Below are positions 1 to 10,645 of a DNA stretch of 59,364 nt, one piece after another (the stretch's first letter is position 1; each line of letters begins with the position of its first letter). The notes under the pieces were generated by a model. That model worked only from the letters and a program-made list of their open reading frames with translations, made no database searches and had not been told where the DNA came from. Source of the stretch: Phyllobacteriaceae bacterium (lineage in GTDB: Bacteria; Pseudomonadota; Alphaproteobacteria; Rhizobiales; Rhizobiaceae); assembly GCA_002708825.1 (NCBI GenBank), contig PAPF01000030.1, positions 1 through 59,364 of the forward strand. The letters run 5' to 3'. A program made the translations under genes and the position numbers.

Positions 1-131
1 CAGGTCGCCGCGCAGCAGCGTGATGCCCGCGCTTTCCACGGCCACGTCGGCCCCCGTGCCCATGGCGATGCCAACTTCCGCCGCCGCCAGCGCCGGCGCA
101 CCGTTCACCCCGTCACCCGCCATGTCGGCAA
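1..131 (-). pseudogene. Heavy-metal P-type ATPase fragment (CopA-like), broken
   Basis: On the minus strand this stretch translates to the hinge/P-domain end of a P1B-type ATPase: [20 protein letters not shown] followed by [20 protein letters not shown]. In intact pumps this region binds Mg2+ and closes the phosphorylation domain. Recognisable homology stops abruptly near position 130, so the 5' three quarters of the gene (metal-binding domains, membrane helices, DKTGT site) is absent. The reading frame continues off the left edge. The signature GDGxNDxP reads GDGVNGAP here: the second, near-invariant Asp is Gly (codon at 100-102). Both points suggest a decayed relic rather than a working pump. 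Substrate (Cu, Ag, Cd, Zn) cannot be told from this piece. Confidence 0.75.
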
Positions 132-474
132 GTCGAAGTCCTAGGTGAGCCCGCATGTGCCATGGGGATGCGTTCCGGCGCCGCGAGCATCCCGGGTCGG
201 ATCCACCGCTATGGTGGCGTGGATCGTGGAGCGTCAGCGCTCGCGCCGGAGGGTTGACCAAGGTTTACCTGGTGTTGACGGATTTCAGCGACGCCGGAGT
301 TTCCGCCGATCCGTCAACCTTTTGCCGGCATCATTGGCCCGCCCGCGAACGACGTTGACCTTCAATGGCACGGGCTAGCTAACAGCATGAGCATATTCCG
401 TGATCGCCGGGAGCATTCCCGCCTGCGAGATTGCTATAGGGGGGCTTCGCCAAGTCAGTCAAAGGACACCAACG
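132..474. other. Non-coding stretch with GTTGAC repeats upstream of the DUF3102 gene
   Basis: I see no convincing gene here; the short open frames lack start signals and recognisable protein sequence. The stretch carries the motif GTTGAC four times: forward at 253-258, 274-279 and 354-359, and inverted (GTCAAC) at 313-318. Two of these form a perfect 10-bp inverted repeat, GTTGACGGAT (274-283) against ATCCGTCAAC (309-318), with 25 bases between. Such an arrangement is typical of a repressor or partition-protein binding site, but the binding protein is unknown. A usable promoter could not be assigned with certainty. Confidence 0.5.
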
Positions 475-1296
475 ATGCTCCAACACGACCCATCCGAAAT
501 CAGCGAAGCCGATCTTGATGCCATCGAGGCGCTCGAAAACGAGCGCGAGCGTAAGGAGAAAACCAACTCGCTCGCTGCCACCCGCTACACCTACGACGGT
601 GTTGCAGAAGCCGATGCCATCACAATCCGCCAGATCGTCGGGCGCATCCGCAGCCGGGAGCGTAACCTTGTCGCCGACATGCTCGCGACCGGGGCCGATC
701 TCATCGCGGTCAAAAGCAAGTTGAGGCACGGCCAGTTCAAGGACTGGCTCAAGGCCGAATTCGACATGACGGATCGCACGGCACAGACCTACATGCGGGC
801 CGCCCAAGTTTTCAGCGCCATGCCGGACGTTGCACATGCGATTGGTCCTACCTCGATCCGGAAGCTGTCGGCGAAGAGCACGCCAGACCATGTGCGCGAG
901 AGCGTTATCCGTGACGTCCGTTCCGGAAAGGCACCATCGGCCAGCGGCATTGATGATCGGATCATGGCAGCAAAGGGCCTCGGCATCCGCAAGAGAGGTG
1001 TCGCCAGCGACACCTCGCAGACGCCGACCAAGAGCCTTGACGCACCCGTTGCGAACATACCGGCTGTTGACCGCGACAAGCATCGGGAAGTGGCAGCGAA
1101 AGCGGCTCGGAAGCTCAGCCTTCTGCTCGGGTCAAAGTTCACCAGCGTCGCTGTCTTGCTCAAGAATGTTGACCCGGCCGCCCTTGATGTCGTGAAGGAA
1201 GAATTTCTCAAGATCGCCGAGCGGTCCTCCGGCACCAGCACGACTACGGTCGCAACGACAATCGATCATCCGCCGACGAATGCCGTGGCTGCTTAA
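475..1296 (+). CDS. DUF3102 domain-containing protein
   Basis: A 273-residue protein starting at the ATG behind an AAAGGACA ribosome site (461-468); an upstream in-frame ATG at 400 lacks such a site. Residues about 45-115 match the DUF3102 pattern: TGADLIAVKSKLRHGQFKDW, then an EFDMTDRTAQTYMR stretch that looks like a helix-turn-helix. A charged N-terminus (ENERERKEK) and a tail rich in Ser/Thr/Ala flank it. The family is common on plasmids, integrative elements and phages and is presumed to bind DNA; no specific role is established. It lies alone on the plus strand, facing the type I restriction locus across a 0.9-kb gene-poor gap, and supports a mobile origin for the region. Confidence 0.8.
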   Translation: MLQHDPSEISEADLDAIEALENERERKEKTNSLAATRYTYDGVAEADAITIRQIVGRIRSRERNLVADMLATGADLIAVKSKLRHGQFKDWLKAEFDMTDRTAQTYMRAAQVFSAMPDVAHAIGPTSIRKLSAKSTPDHVRESVIRDVRSGKAPSASGIDDRIMAAKGLGIRKRGVASDTSQTPTKSLDAPVANIPAVDRDKHREVAAKAARKLSLLLGSKFTSVAVLLKNVDPAALDVVKEEFLKIAERSSGTSTTTVATTIDHPPTNAVAA

Positions 1297-1616
1297 ACGC
1301 TCATAGCGCTTCACCAGCGCGCTCCGTCTCGCGAGCAGTGCCACGGCTGCAAAGATGACGGAACGCGCCACCGAGCTTCTATGAGTCAACCAGCGCATTG
1401 CCGCGCCCGAATGAGATGGGCGCGCGCACCTGGCCAGATAGACGCCAGTCGCAAATCCGAAATGGTTGCGCATATTCCATCGCCCGTATCGATTGGCGAG
1501 GTGAAATATGTTCGGCCACCACTTGAGCGAGAGTCAGTAATCGCTTATCATAATGATCTGTCGTGCAAGGGCATCCCCGCCACGCCATGCGGCTCCACGA
1601 CTGCGCCTTCGGGCAA

Positions 1617-1684
1617 CGAACGAGCGAACCGGCTAACTGACGAACGAGCTTACTGACTTACCGGCTAACGAGCGAACGAACTGA
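1617..1684. repeat. Degenerate 4-nt-periodic array (17 units)
   Basis: Seventeen consecutive tetranucleotides all start with C: CGAA, CGAG, CGAA, CCGG, CTAA, CTGA, CGAA, CGAG, CTTA, CTGA, CTTA, CCGG, CTAA, CGAG, CGAA, CGAA, CTGA. Most end in A. A longer internal repeat is visible: CCGGCTAAC occurs at 1629-1637 and again at 1661-1669. The 4-base period would shift any reading frame, so this is not coding. It lies immediately left of the cloverleaf-like region. Confidence 0.7.
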
Positions 1685-1711
1685 ACGTCGATGTCTTGTC
1701 AACAGGCGACG

Positions 1712-1796
1712 TGCCTCTTCCCGACCCGGGAATGCGAACCACAGCGGCCTTACAAGTAAACGGTGAGCCCTCAAACCACGGGGGCGCTATGAGGCA
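1712..1796 (-). other. Cloverleaf-like foldable region (tRNA-like relic or structured RNA)
   Basis: Outer stem TGCCTC (1712-1717) pairs with GAGGCA (1791-1796). Inside are three arms: TTCCC/GGGAA (1718-1722 with 1728-1732), TTAC/GTAA (1750-1753 with 1756-1759) and GCCC/GGGC (1767-1770 with 1782-1785). Read on the minus strand, the order resembles acceptor, D, anticodon and T arms, with a GGTTCGCATTCC stretch where a T-loop would lie. It is not a working tRNA: the anticodon stem does not form with a 7-base loop and the T-loop lacks the conserved A58. It could be a decayed tRNA, an attachment site or a non-coding RNA. The folding was found by eye. Confidence 0.3.
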
Positions 1797-1816
1797 GCCG
1801 CAGCCGAGCGGAAGAT

Positions 1817-1861
1817 CGAGCCGCAAGCTCCCCGGACGTAGTAGTCCGGACGCCCGGCTCG
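1817..1861. other. Nested hairpin
   Basis: CGAGCCG (1817-1823) pairs with CGGCTCG (1855-1861). Inside it, CCGGAC (1832-1837) pairs with GTCCGG (1844-1849) around a GTAGTA loop. The inner and outer stems are perfect and separated by an asymmetric internal loop (8 and 5 bases). There is no T-run on either side, so it is not an intrinsic terminator. Confidence 0.45.
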
Positions 1862-2220
1862 GTTGTCGCCGTAATTCAAAGGACGCAATCAAAGATCGCG
1901 GCAACGTAGTGAGAACTACGACCGCGAGTCGCGACCAGGTTGGAGTTAAGCCAGTCGCGATGCTGGTTCATTGCTTCGGCAATGAGCCTAACCGGATGGA
2001 GCCCTTGGGCTCGGGATTCGGAGCTTATGATCAGGTAATGCATCCCGCCTGGTCGCCTCGACACGGCTACGCTCTTCAACACTGTCTGACGCAGGCGCGA
2101 CATCGTTCCCCTTTTGGCATGGTGACATCGTCGTCTCCGTGTCAGGGGGGGAAAGTCTATCTCCGCAGGTGCTTTTGGTTACGCTGTCACGACGAGACGC
2201 CCCAACACCGCAAACACGTA

Positions 2221-5285
<3,065 letters not shown>

Positions 5286-5298
<13 letters not shown>

Positions 5299-6434
5299 TC
5301 CTCACCCCCGCCCCGCTGGCGCAAGGCCGCGGCCAGGTCCGACAGCGGCCCCTTGAGCGCCCTTTCCCAGCGCTGGATATGTTCGACATGCCAGGCGACA
5401 TACTCGTCCCAGCGGTCCCGGTCATAGCCGTCGCAGGCAAAGGCATACTGGATGCGCGACGCCTTCTTGCTGTCGAGGCGCAGCCACTCGATCGCATGGC
5501 CGAAAGCGGCCTCGATCTCGTCCTTGCGCTCGTGGAGCCGGTCGAACAGCCACTTGTTCTCCTCCGCCTCGGCACGGGCGAAGGTGAACTCCACGCGGAT
5601 CTCGCGCTTCAGGAGGATCAGTGCATAGGGGCAGGACCGCAGGCCCGAACCGGCGCTCAGCCAATGGTCCTTGCCGGGGCTGATGTTGTTGTAGAGGTCC
5701 ACATGGGCGGCCCGCAGTCCGTCCAGCGCGCGCGCCCAATAGTCCAGGCGCATCCGGCTTGTCTCGCGGATCGCGCCCTGCGCGCTCTTGGCCTCGGTCT
5801 CCTTCTCGGCCATGCCGATCATGAAGTCGGCGGCTTCCGGCGTGGGGATGACCGGCTGGATGTCGACGAACAATTCCTCGCCGAACAGATAGGGCACCAC
5901 CTTGTAGCAGCGCGCGTCGATGCGGTGCTCGCGCAGCCAGAGCACGGTGGACGTCACCTCCTTGCGGAAGTTCGCGGCAATGAAGATCAGCCGCTGCTCG
6001 TGGCCGGGGTTGAGCACCACTTCATCGAGCGACTCCACCTCCAGGAAGTCGCAGATCGCCTGCACGGCATTGCCGCCGCCGCAATGGCGGTCGAGATATT
6101 GCTGGTAGATGTCGATGATCTGCGCCCGGGTGAGGCTGGAGACATAGGCGGCATATTTGAGCGCCTGCCAGGCAACGTCGCGGCCGGAATCGTCCAGCTT
6201 GTTCTCGATGACGACAAGCTGGCCCTCCGTGTCGAGCGCCAGAAGGTCGAGGCGCTCGCGCGTGTCAGCGAAGCCGTCGAACTCTTTCTGGATGATGAGC
6301 AGGTCCTCGCCCAGTGCGTCGGGCTGGTTGGCGAGCCATTCCTGCAGGTGCTCGCGCTCTCGCAGGTTCAGGTCGGCAAAGCGGCTCCTGTCGAGGCGGG
6401 CGATACGGTTCTGGCTGCGGTCAACACGGAACAT
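5286..6434 (-). CDS. DUF4268 protein with N-terminal nuclease-like fold, in the type I RM operon
   Basis: A 382-residue protein between hsdS and hsdR. Residues about 40-100 look like a PD-(D/E)xK nuclease core of the DUF91/NucS type: a DLLAL strand with D63, then VVIENK with E77 and K79, then a Q90-containing helix. The C-terminal part (about 210-370), including [12 protein letters not shown] and [17 protein letters not shown], matches DUF4268. Such genes often accompany type I restriction loci, but no biochemical function is firmly assigned to my knowledge. Its stop overlaps the hsdR start, arguing for coupled expression. A nuclease that strengthens or regulates restriction is inference. It could instead bind DNA without cutting it. 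Confidence 0.8.
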
Positions 6435-6542
6435 GAAACACCCCTCATACCGCCCTTCCGGCCCGGCCCGGCTTGTGGATCATCCGTTGACAGCAAGAGC
6501 CGTTGTGGATCACCGACCGCCGGTTCGTGAGCGACAAGCCGT

Positions 6543-7877
6543 TCATGCCACCGCCTCCACCTGCTCGCGCGCCTCGCCCACCCGCAGTTCGCCCGACATC
6601 AGGCGGGGCAGTAGCGCATCGCGCAGCGCGGCGAGGGTTCGGTTTTCTGCGTATGCAATGGTCAAACGTTCGAAAAGTCCATCGGCACATTGCCGAAAAG
6701 CGGCCCGCACTGATTGGGAAGCAAGAACATATGGCAGAGGCCGGAAGTTTTTCTTTGAAATTTCCTGAAACGTCGAGCCATTTGCGTTAGCGACTATCAA
6801 GTCCATATTCTCAATACACCAGAAATATGCCTCAATAGCGGAAACTGATTTGCTTTCACGGATTACAATAAAACCTTGATTGACCGCAACGGGCGCTTTG
6901 GCAATGGCGAGGTAACCTATGGGGGCCCTCGACGACAAAAGAACACTGCCGATCGGGGATAGGCCGGAACTGATCTTTCCAAGTCCCGCGTCCGTGATCT
7001 TGCGTGACGTCTCGAACAATACAGGTTGAGACAAGACCGAAAGGTCCTTTGGAGTTGCCCACAGGTGCTCCCCGCCGTCCCAGAAGCTGGCCTCAGATGT
7101 CTTCGGCGTTGCGCCGCCAACGATCTCTGCCACGCTACCAATCGTTGTTTCCTCCCACCCCTCCGGCAGGCCGTCGTCGCCGAAGCGGTCGGGGAAGAGG
7201 GCGGCGGTGGCGGCGTCCATGTGAGCGGGCGCGCGGCCTTCCGCCTTCGCGTGGACAGGATCGAAATCCACGAACCACGACCGGTAGAGCGCACGGGCCA
7301 TGGCCTCCAGCGTCACCGCCGTCTTGCGGTTCAACTCGATCTTGTCATCCAGCACCCCGAGGATGGCCGCGATCTCGCGCTGTTGCCGCAAAGAAAAATC
7401 AGGGATTTCTTGCTCGGATGCAAACAACGTATATTGAAACCTAGCGACACCAGTATGTTGGATGTGATAGTGATAAATTAGTCTCTCTTTCCACAAATAT
7501 TGAAGAAACCAAAACAAAAATTCTGTGTCAATTTTATTTTTGCAGGGACGAAGAAACCTACTGAAGCTGGCACAAATCAAGGGACGAGGGCTAGATTCAA
7601 TTATTCCGGCCTTTAAATAGACGGTCCGCCCGGTAGGTTGATCCTTGGTTCCACCAGCTGTTTCGATCAGGATATCGCCTGATTGGAGGACTTTTCGATG
7701 CGCCGCTTTCTCTGGAATATAGCGGACCGGGACAGATGAAAGATCTCCTTGACGCACCCGGTCGAAATCAGTTCCACGAATTACACCCATCTCCACCAGA
7801 CCGGGGCCAGCTTCAGCCTTTCCCCACTCTCCGTCCCTAGTAAATTCTAATAAGTCGGCTAATACCGGCTTTGTCAT
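6543..7877 (-). CDS. hsdS: Type I restriction-modification specificity subunit (HsdS)
   Basis: A 444-residue subunit that chooses the DNA sequence methylated by HsdM and restricted with HsdR. It has the usual two target-recognition domains (roughly residues 1-150 and 215-380), each followed by a conserved helical spacer: LRQQREIAAILGVLDDKIEL with RALYRSWFVDFDPVHAKAEG after the first, and ENRTLAALRDALLPRLMSGE after the second. Its ATG overlaps the hsdM stop by 4 bp (ATGA, 7874-7877), the usual coupling. The DNA for the first recognition domain (about 7380-7680) and part of the second (about 6640-6860) is clearly more A/T-rich than the neighbours, consistent with swapping of recognition domains. 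The target sequence cannot be deduced. Confidence 0.95.
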   Translation of the reverse strand: MTKPVLADLLEFTRDGEWGKAEAGPGLVEMGVIRGTDFDRVRQGDLSSVPVRYIPEKAAHRKVLQSGDILIETAGGTKDQPTGRTVYLKAGIIESSPRPLICASFSRFLRPCKNKIDTEFLFWFLQYLWKERLIYHYHIQHTGVARFQYTLFASEQEIPDFSLRQQREIAAILGVLDDKIELNRKTAVTLEAMARALYRSWFVDFDPVHAKAEGRAPAHMDAATAALFPDRFGDDGLPEGWEETTIGSVAEIVGGATPKTSEASFWDGGEHLWATPKDLSVLSQPVLFETSRKITDAGLGKISSGLSPIGSVLLSSRAPIGYLAIAKAPVAVNQGFIVIRESKSVSAIEAYFWCIENMDLIVANANGSTFQEISKKNFRPLPYVLASQSVRAAFRQCADGLFERLTIAYAENRTLAALRDALLPRLMSGELRVGEAREQVEAVA

Positions 7878-9397
7878 CCCAAGCCCCCCAGCCGTGCCTC
7901 GATCTCGGCCTCCAGCCGGCGGCCTTCGGCGAATTGCTGCCGGAGTTCGCCCATCAGCCGGTCAAACTTCTCCTCGAAGGGTTCGCCATCATCCTCCGCC
8001 GCGCCCGCGCCCACATAGCGGCCTGGAGAGAGCACGTAATTGTGCTTCGCGATCTCCTCCCTGCCGGCGGCCTTGCAGAAGCCCGGCTCGTCCTCATAGG
8101 CGCCAGCGTCGGGCTCGCCCCGCCAGGCGTGATAGGCCCGCGCGATCTTGCCGATCTCTTCGTCCGACAATTCCTTCTGCTTGCGGCTGCCGGGCACCAG
8201 CGCGCCCATCTTGCGCGCGTCGATGAACAGCACCTCGCCGCGCCGGTCGCGCAGCGTCGCGTCCTTCGCCACGCCGTTGGACTTGTCCTTCGCCAGGATC
8301 CAAAGGCAGGCGGGGATCTGCGTGCCGTAGAACAACTGGCCGGGCAGCGCCACCATGGCATCCACCGCGTCGCCCTCCACCATGGCGCGGCGGATGTCGC
8401 CCTCCCCGCCCGACATGGACGACATGGAGCCATTGGCCATGACCACGCCGCCAATGCCGGATGCGGCGAGGCGCGCATGGATATGCTGGATCCAGGCGAA
8501 GTTGGCATTGGCCACCGGCGGGGCGCCAAACCGCCAGCGGGCATCCTCGCGCAGCATGTCGCCCGACCAGTCGGAGATATTGAACGGCGGATTGGCGAGC
8601 ACATAATCGAAGCGCTCGTCCGGGAAGGCGTCCTTGACCAGCGTGCCCTCGGAGTTCCAGCGGATATCGGCGAAGATGCCGCGGATGGCGAGGTTCATGC
8701 GCGCCAGGCCGAAGGTGGTGTGGTTGCGCTCCTGGCCATAGATGGCAATGTCGTTCTTGCGGCCCTTGTGCGCCTCGATGAACTTTTCCGACTGCACGAA
8801 GAAGCCGCCCGTGCCGCAGCAGGGGTCATAGACGCGGCCCTTCGTCGGCTCGATCATCTCGATCAGCGTGTTCACCACCGACTTCGGGGTGTAGAACTCG
8901 CCGCCGCGCTTGCCCTCCGACGAGGCGAACTCGCCGATGCAGTATTCATAGATGCGGCCGATCAGGTCGAAATCGGCCGGCGTGCCGTCCAGCCTGATGT
9001 CATTGGTGAACAGGCCGATGAGGCCCGTCAGCATGGTCTTGTCCAGGCTCTCCTTGCCGAACACCTTGGGCAGCGCGCCCCTCAGCGACGGGTTCTCCGC
9101 CTCGATCTCGCGCATCGCGTCGTCGATCATCACGCCGATGCCGGGGTCGCGGGCATTCTTCGCGATGAACGACCAGCGCGCCTTCTCCGGCACCCAGAAG
9201 ACGTTCTCCGCCAGGTAGTCGTCGCGGTCCTCCGGATCCGAATAGTCCTCCGTGCTCAGCCGGTCATGCAGGCGCTGGAAGGAGACCGAGACATAGCGCA
9301 GGAAGAGCAGGCCGAGCGCGATGTGCTTGTATTCGCCCGCATCCATCGACCCGCGCATCTTGTCGGCGGCGGCAAACAGCGTCTTCTCTATGCTCAT
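7874..9397 (-). CDS. hsdM: Type I restriction-modification DNA methyltransferase (HsdM)
   Basis: A 507-residue N6-adenine methyltransferase that, with HsdS, protects host DNA and forms the core of the restriction complex. The N-terminal helical domain (1-140) is typical of HsdM. The S-adenosylmethionine site is VYDPCCGTGGFF (189-200) and the catalytic motif IV is NPPF (269-272). The start is the ATG behind AGGGAACGGG. It is the first gene of a minus-strand operon, hsdM-hsdS-DUF4268-hsdR, so methylation is made before the nuclease, as expected for a safe order. Length and motifs look intact. Confidence 0.96.
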   Translation of the reverse strand: MSIEKTLFAAADKMRGSMDAGEYKHIALGLLFLRYVSVSFQRLHDRLSTEDYSDPEDRDDYLAENVFWVPEKARWSFIAKNARDPGIGVMIDDAMREIEAENPSLRGALPKVFGKESLDKTMLTGLIGLFTNDIRLDGTPADFDLIGRIYEYCIGEFASSEGKRGGEFYTPKSVVNTLIEMIEPTKGRVYDPCCGTGGFFVQSEKFIEAHKGRKNDIAIYGQERNHTTFGLARMNLAIRGIFADIRWNSEGTLVKDAFPDERFDYVLANPPFNISDWSGDMLREDARWRFGAPPVANANFAWIQHIHARLAASGIGGVVMANGSMSSMSGGEGDIRRAMVEGDAVDAMVALPGQLFYGTQIPACLWILAKDKSNGVAKDATLRDRRGEVLFIDARKMGALVPGSRKQKELSDEEIGKIARAYHAWRGEPDAGAYEDEPGFCKAAGREEIAKHNYVLSPGRYVGAGAAEDDGEPFEEKFDRLMGELRQQFAEGRRLEAEIEARLGGLG

Positions 9398-9577
9398 CCC
9401 GTTCCCTCAGGCGATTCCCCGTGCAGGGCGACAAGACTTAACCGGGCACGGCGATATGGCAAGAGCGCACGGCAACCATGGGACGCATTGGCGGGCACCC
9501 TTCTCCCCTCGGCCTCCCGACCGCGACGGGCCCGAAGATTTGAGGATTGAGCGTGAGCCGCAGACTGAATAGCTTGC

Positions 9578-9612
9578 GCGTGCCTGTGTCAGGCGTGAGG
9601 TCACAAGCACGC
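9578..9612. promoter_or_regulatory. Imperfect inverted repeat between hsdM and the ClpP-like gene
   Basis: GCGTGCCTGTG (9578-9588) faces CACAAGCACGC (9602-9612), matching at 10 of 11 positions with 13 bases between. A smaller perfect hairpin, GCCTG-TGT-CAGGC (9582-9594), is nested inside. It lies 46 bp upstream of the ClpP-like start and about 180 bp from the hsdM start, inside the only divergent promoter region of the island. An operator is the likely reading, but the protein is unknown. Confidence 0.35.
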
Positions 9613-9658
9613 CATGCCTTGCCGGGCTTGTTGGCGCATTGCGAGTAGGGGCAACAGA

Positions 9659-10288
9659 ATGTTTGAGCCAAAGTGGCGCGGTTTCTGGCTGGCAGCCATG
9701 GCCCTTGCACTCTTTGTCCTTTGGCCCGGCACCCGTGCCGAGGCTGCCACACGATGCGCCGACACGTCCGGCCTCTCCTACACCGCGCCGATGCGGTTCT
9801 GCATGCGCAACGACATCTATGTTGCCGCTGTGGGCGAGATCACGGCATCGACACCGGACGAGTTCACCGCGTTCCTGGCGAGGGTCAGGGCTGCCGGCTA
9901 CACACCGCACAGCGTCACGTTTCACAGCCCTGGCGGCAACATGCTTGCGGGCATGAAGATGGGCGCCACCATCCGCGACCTAAAACTCGACACGCATGTC
10001 GGCGAACGATCCCGCTGCGCCTCGGCCTGCATGCTGGCCTTCATCGGTGGCTGGTCGCGCAAGGTCACCCATGACGGGCGGATCGGCAATCACCAGTTCA
10101 GCCACGCTGAGAGCGCCTATGCGGAAATCCAGTCGGTGCAGGACATGATCGACTTCCTGTCCAGGTATCACGAGTTGATGCACGTGAGCCCCTTGGCCGT
10201 GTTCAAGGCCATGAGCCGTCGCGCCGACGACATCTATTGGTATTCGCCGCAAGAGCAGCGGGAATGGGGGATCGTGACGAAGCGGTAG
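9659..10288 (+). CDS. Exported ClpP-fold protein (COG3904-like)
   Basis: A 209-residue protein; the ATG at 9659 is chosen because a signal peptide follows directly (WLAAMALALFVLWPGTRAEA) and AGGGG precedes it. An alternative in-frame ATG at 9614 would bury the signal. The mature part shows the crotonase/ClpP-like pattern of the periplasmic COG3904 group: VTFHSPGGN (87-94), then RCASACMLAF with Ser122 in the place of the nucleophile and His145 in GNHQF as the likely second member of a triad. A role as a secreted serine peptidase is inferred; substrates are unknown. It stands alone between the restriction locus and the integrase module. Confidence 0.75.
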   Translation: MFEPKWRGFWLAAMALALFVLWPGTRAEAATRCADTSGLSYTAPMRFCMRNDIYVAAVGEITASTPDEFTAFLARVRAAGYTPHSVTFHSPGGNMLAGMKMGATIRDLKLDTHVGERSRCASACMLAFIGGWSRKVTHDGRIGNHQFSHAESAYAEIQSVQDMIDFLSRYHELMHVSPLAVFKAMSRRADDIYWYSPQEQREWGIVTKR

Positions 10289-10381
10289 CGTTGACGCTGC
10301 GTCGATAATTTTGCGTGACCGGCCGCATCCCCTCGGCCAACTTGCTATAACAAGGCGAGCAAAACTCTCTGGAGTAGTCTC

Positions 10382-10645
10382 GTGTTTATCACCGCATCAC
10401 TCATCCATGCACTGGCCGTAAGTGATCGGCGCATGCTCGATCGCAAGGAAGCGGCAAGCTATGTCGGTGTCTCTGTCACCTACTTTGACAGCCTTGTCTC
10501 GAAGAAGCGGATGCCGGCACCGGTGCTGCTTGGCCGTCGCAAAGTGTGGGACAGGCGCGATCTCGACCAGGCGATCGACCGCTCGAAGGCCAACACATCC
10601 GGCGATTCATCCGTTCCAGGTGGTTGGGACTCGGTTCTTTCATGA
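10382..10645 (+). CDS. AlpA/excisionase-type helix-turn-helix protein
   Basis: A short protein (87 residues from the GTG at 10382, which follows TCTGGAG; 70 residues if the ATG at 10433 is used). The core, LDRKEAASYVGVSVTYFDSL followed by PAPVLLGRRKVWDRRDLD, is the winged helix-turn-helix of the MerR/AlpA/excisionase group. Its stop overlaps the start of the integrase by 4 bp (10642-10645). In such pairs the small protein regulates integrase expression or steers excision; which applies here is not shown. I favour the GTG start on the ribosome site, with moderate certainty. Confidence 0.8.
   Translation: MFITASLIHALAVSDRRMLDRKEAASYVGVSVTYFDSLVSKKRMPAPVLLGRRKVWDRRDLDQAIDRSKANTSGDSSVPGGWDSVLS

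Larger units (their letters stand above)
1297..2220. other. Gene-poor 0.9-kb stretch with repeats and foldable DNA
   Basis: No protein gene is convincing. The best candidate is a minus-strand frame at 2103-1876 (75 codons, ATG behind GGGGAACG), which resembles nothing I know. What stands out is structure: a 4-nt-periodic array (1617-1684), a cloverleaf-like set of stems (1712-1796), a nested hairpin (1817-1861) and a short palindrome, GAGCCC-TT-GGGCTC (1999-2012). The stretch sits between the 3' ends of the DUF3102 gene and hsdR, so it is not needed as a promoter for either. It could be a non-coding RNA locus, a transfer or replication site, or a decayed island segment. Confidence 0.5.

Noticed and set aside
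1712-1796. A functional tRNA in the cloverleaf-like region
   Set aside because: No 5-bp anticodon stem with a 7-base loop forms and the T-loop lacks A58; kept only as a structural curiosity.
1876-2103. A small minus-strand gene of 75 codons
   Set aside because: It has a plausible ribosome site, but the protein resembles nothing, spans the repeat-rich region and shows no codon signal I can judge by eye; mentioned only in the description of that stretch.
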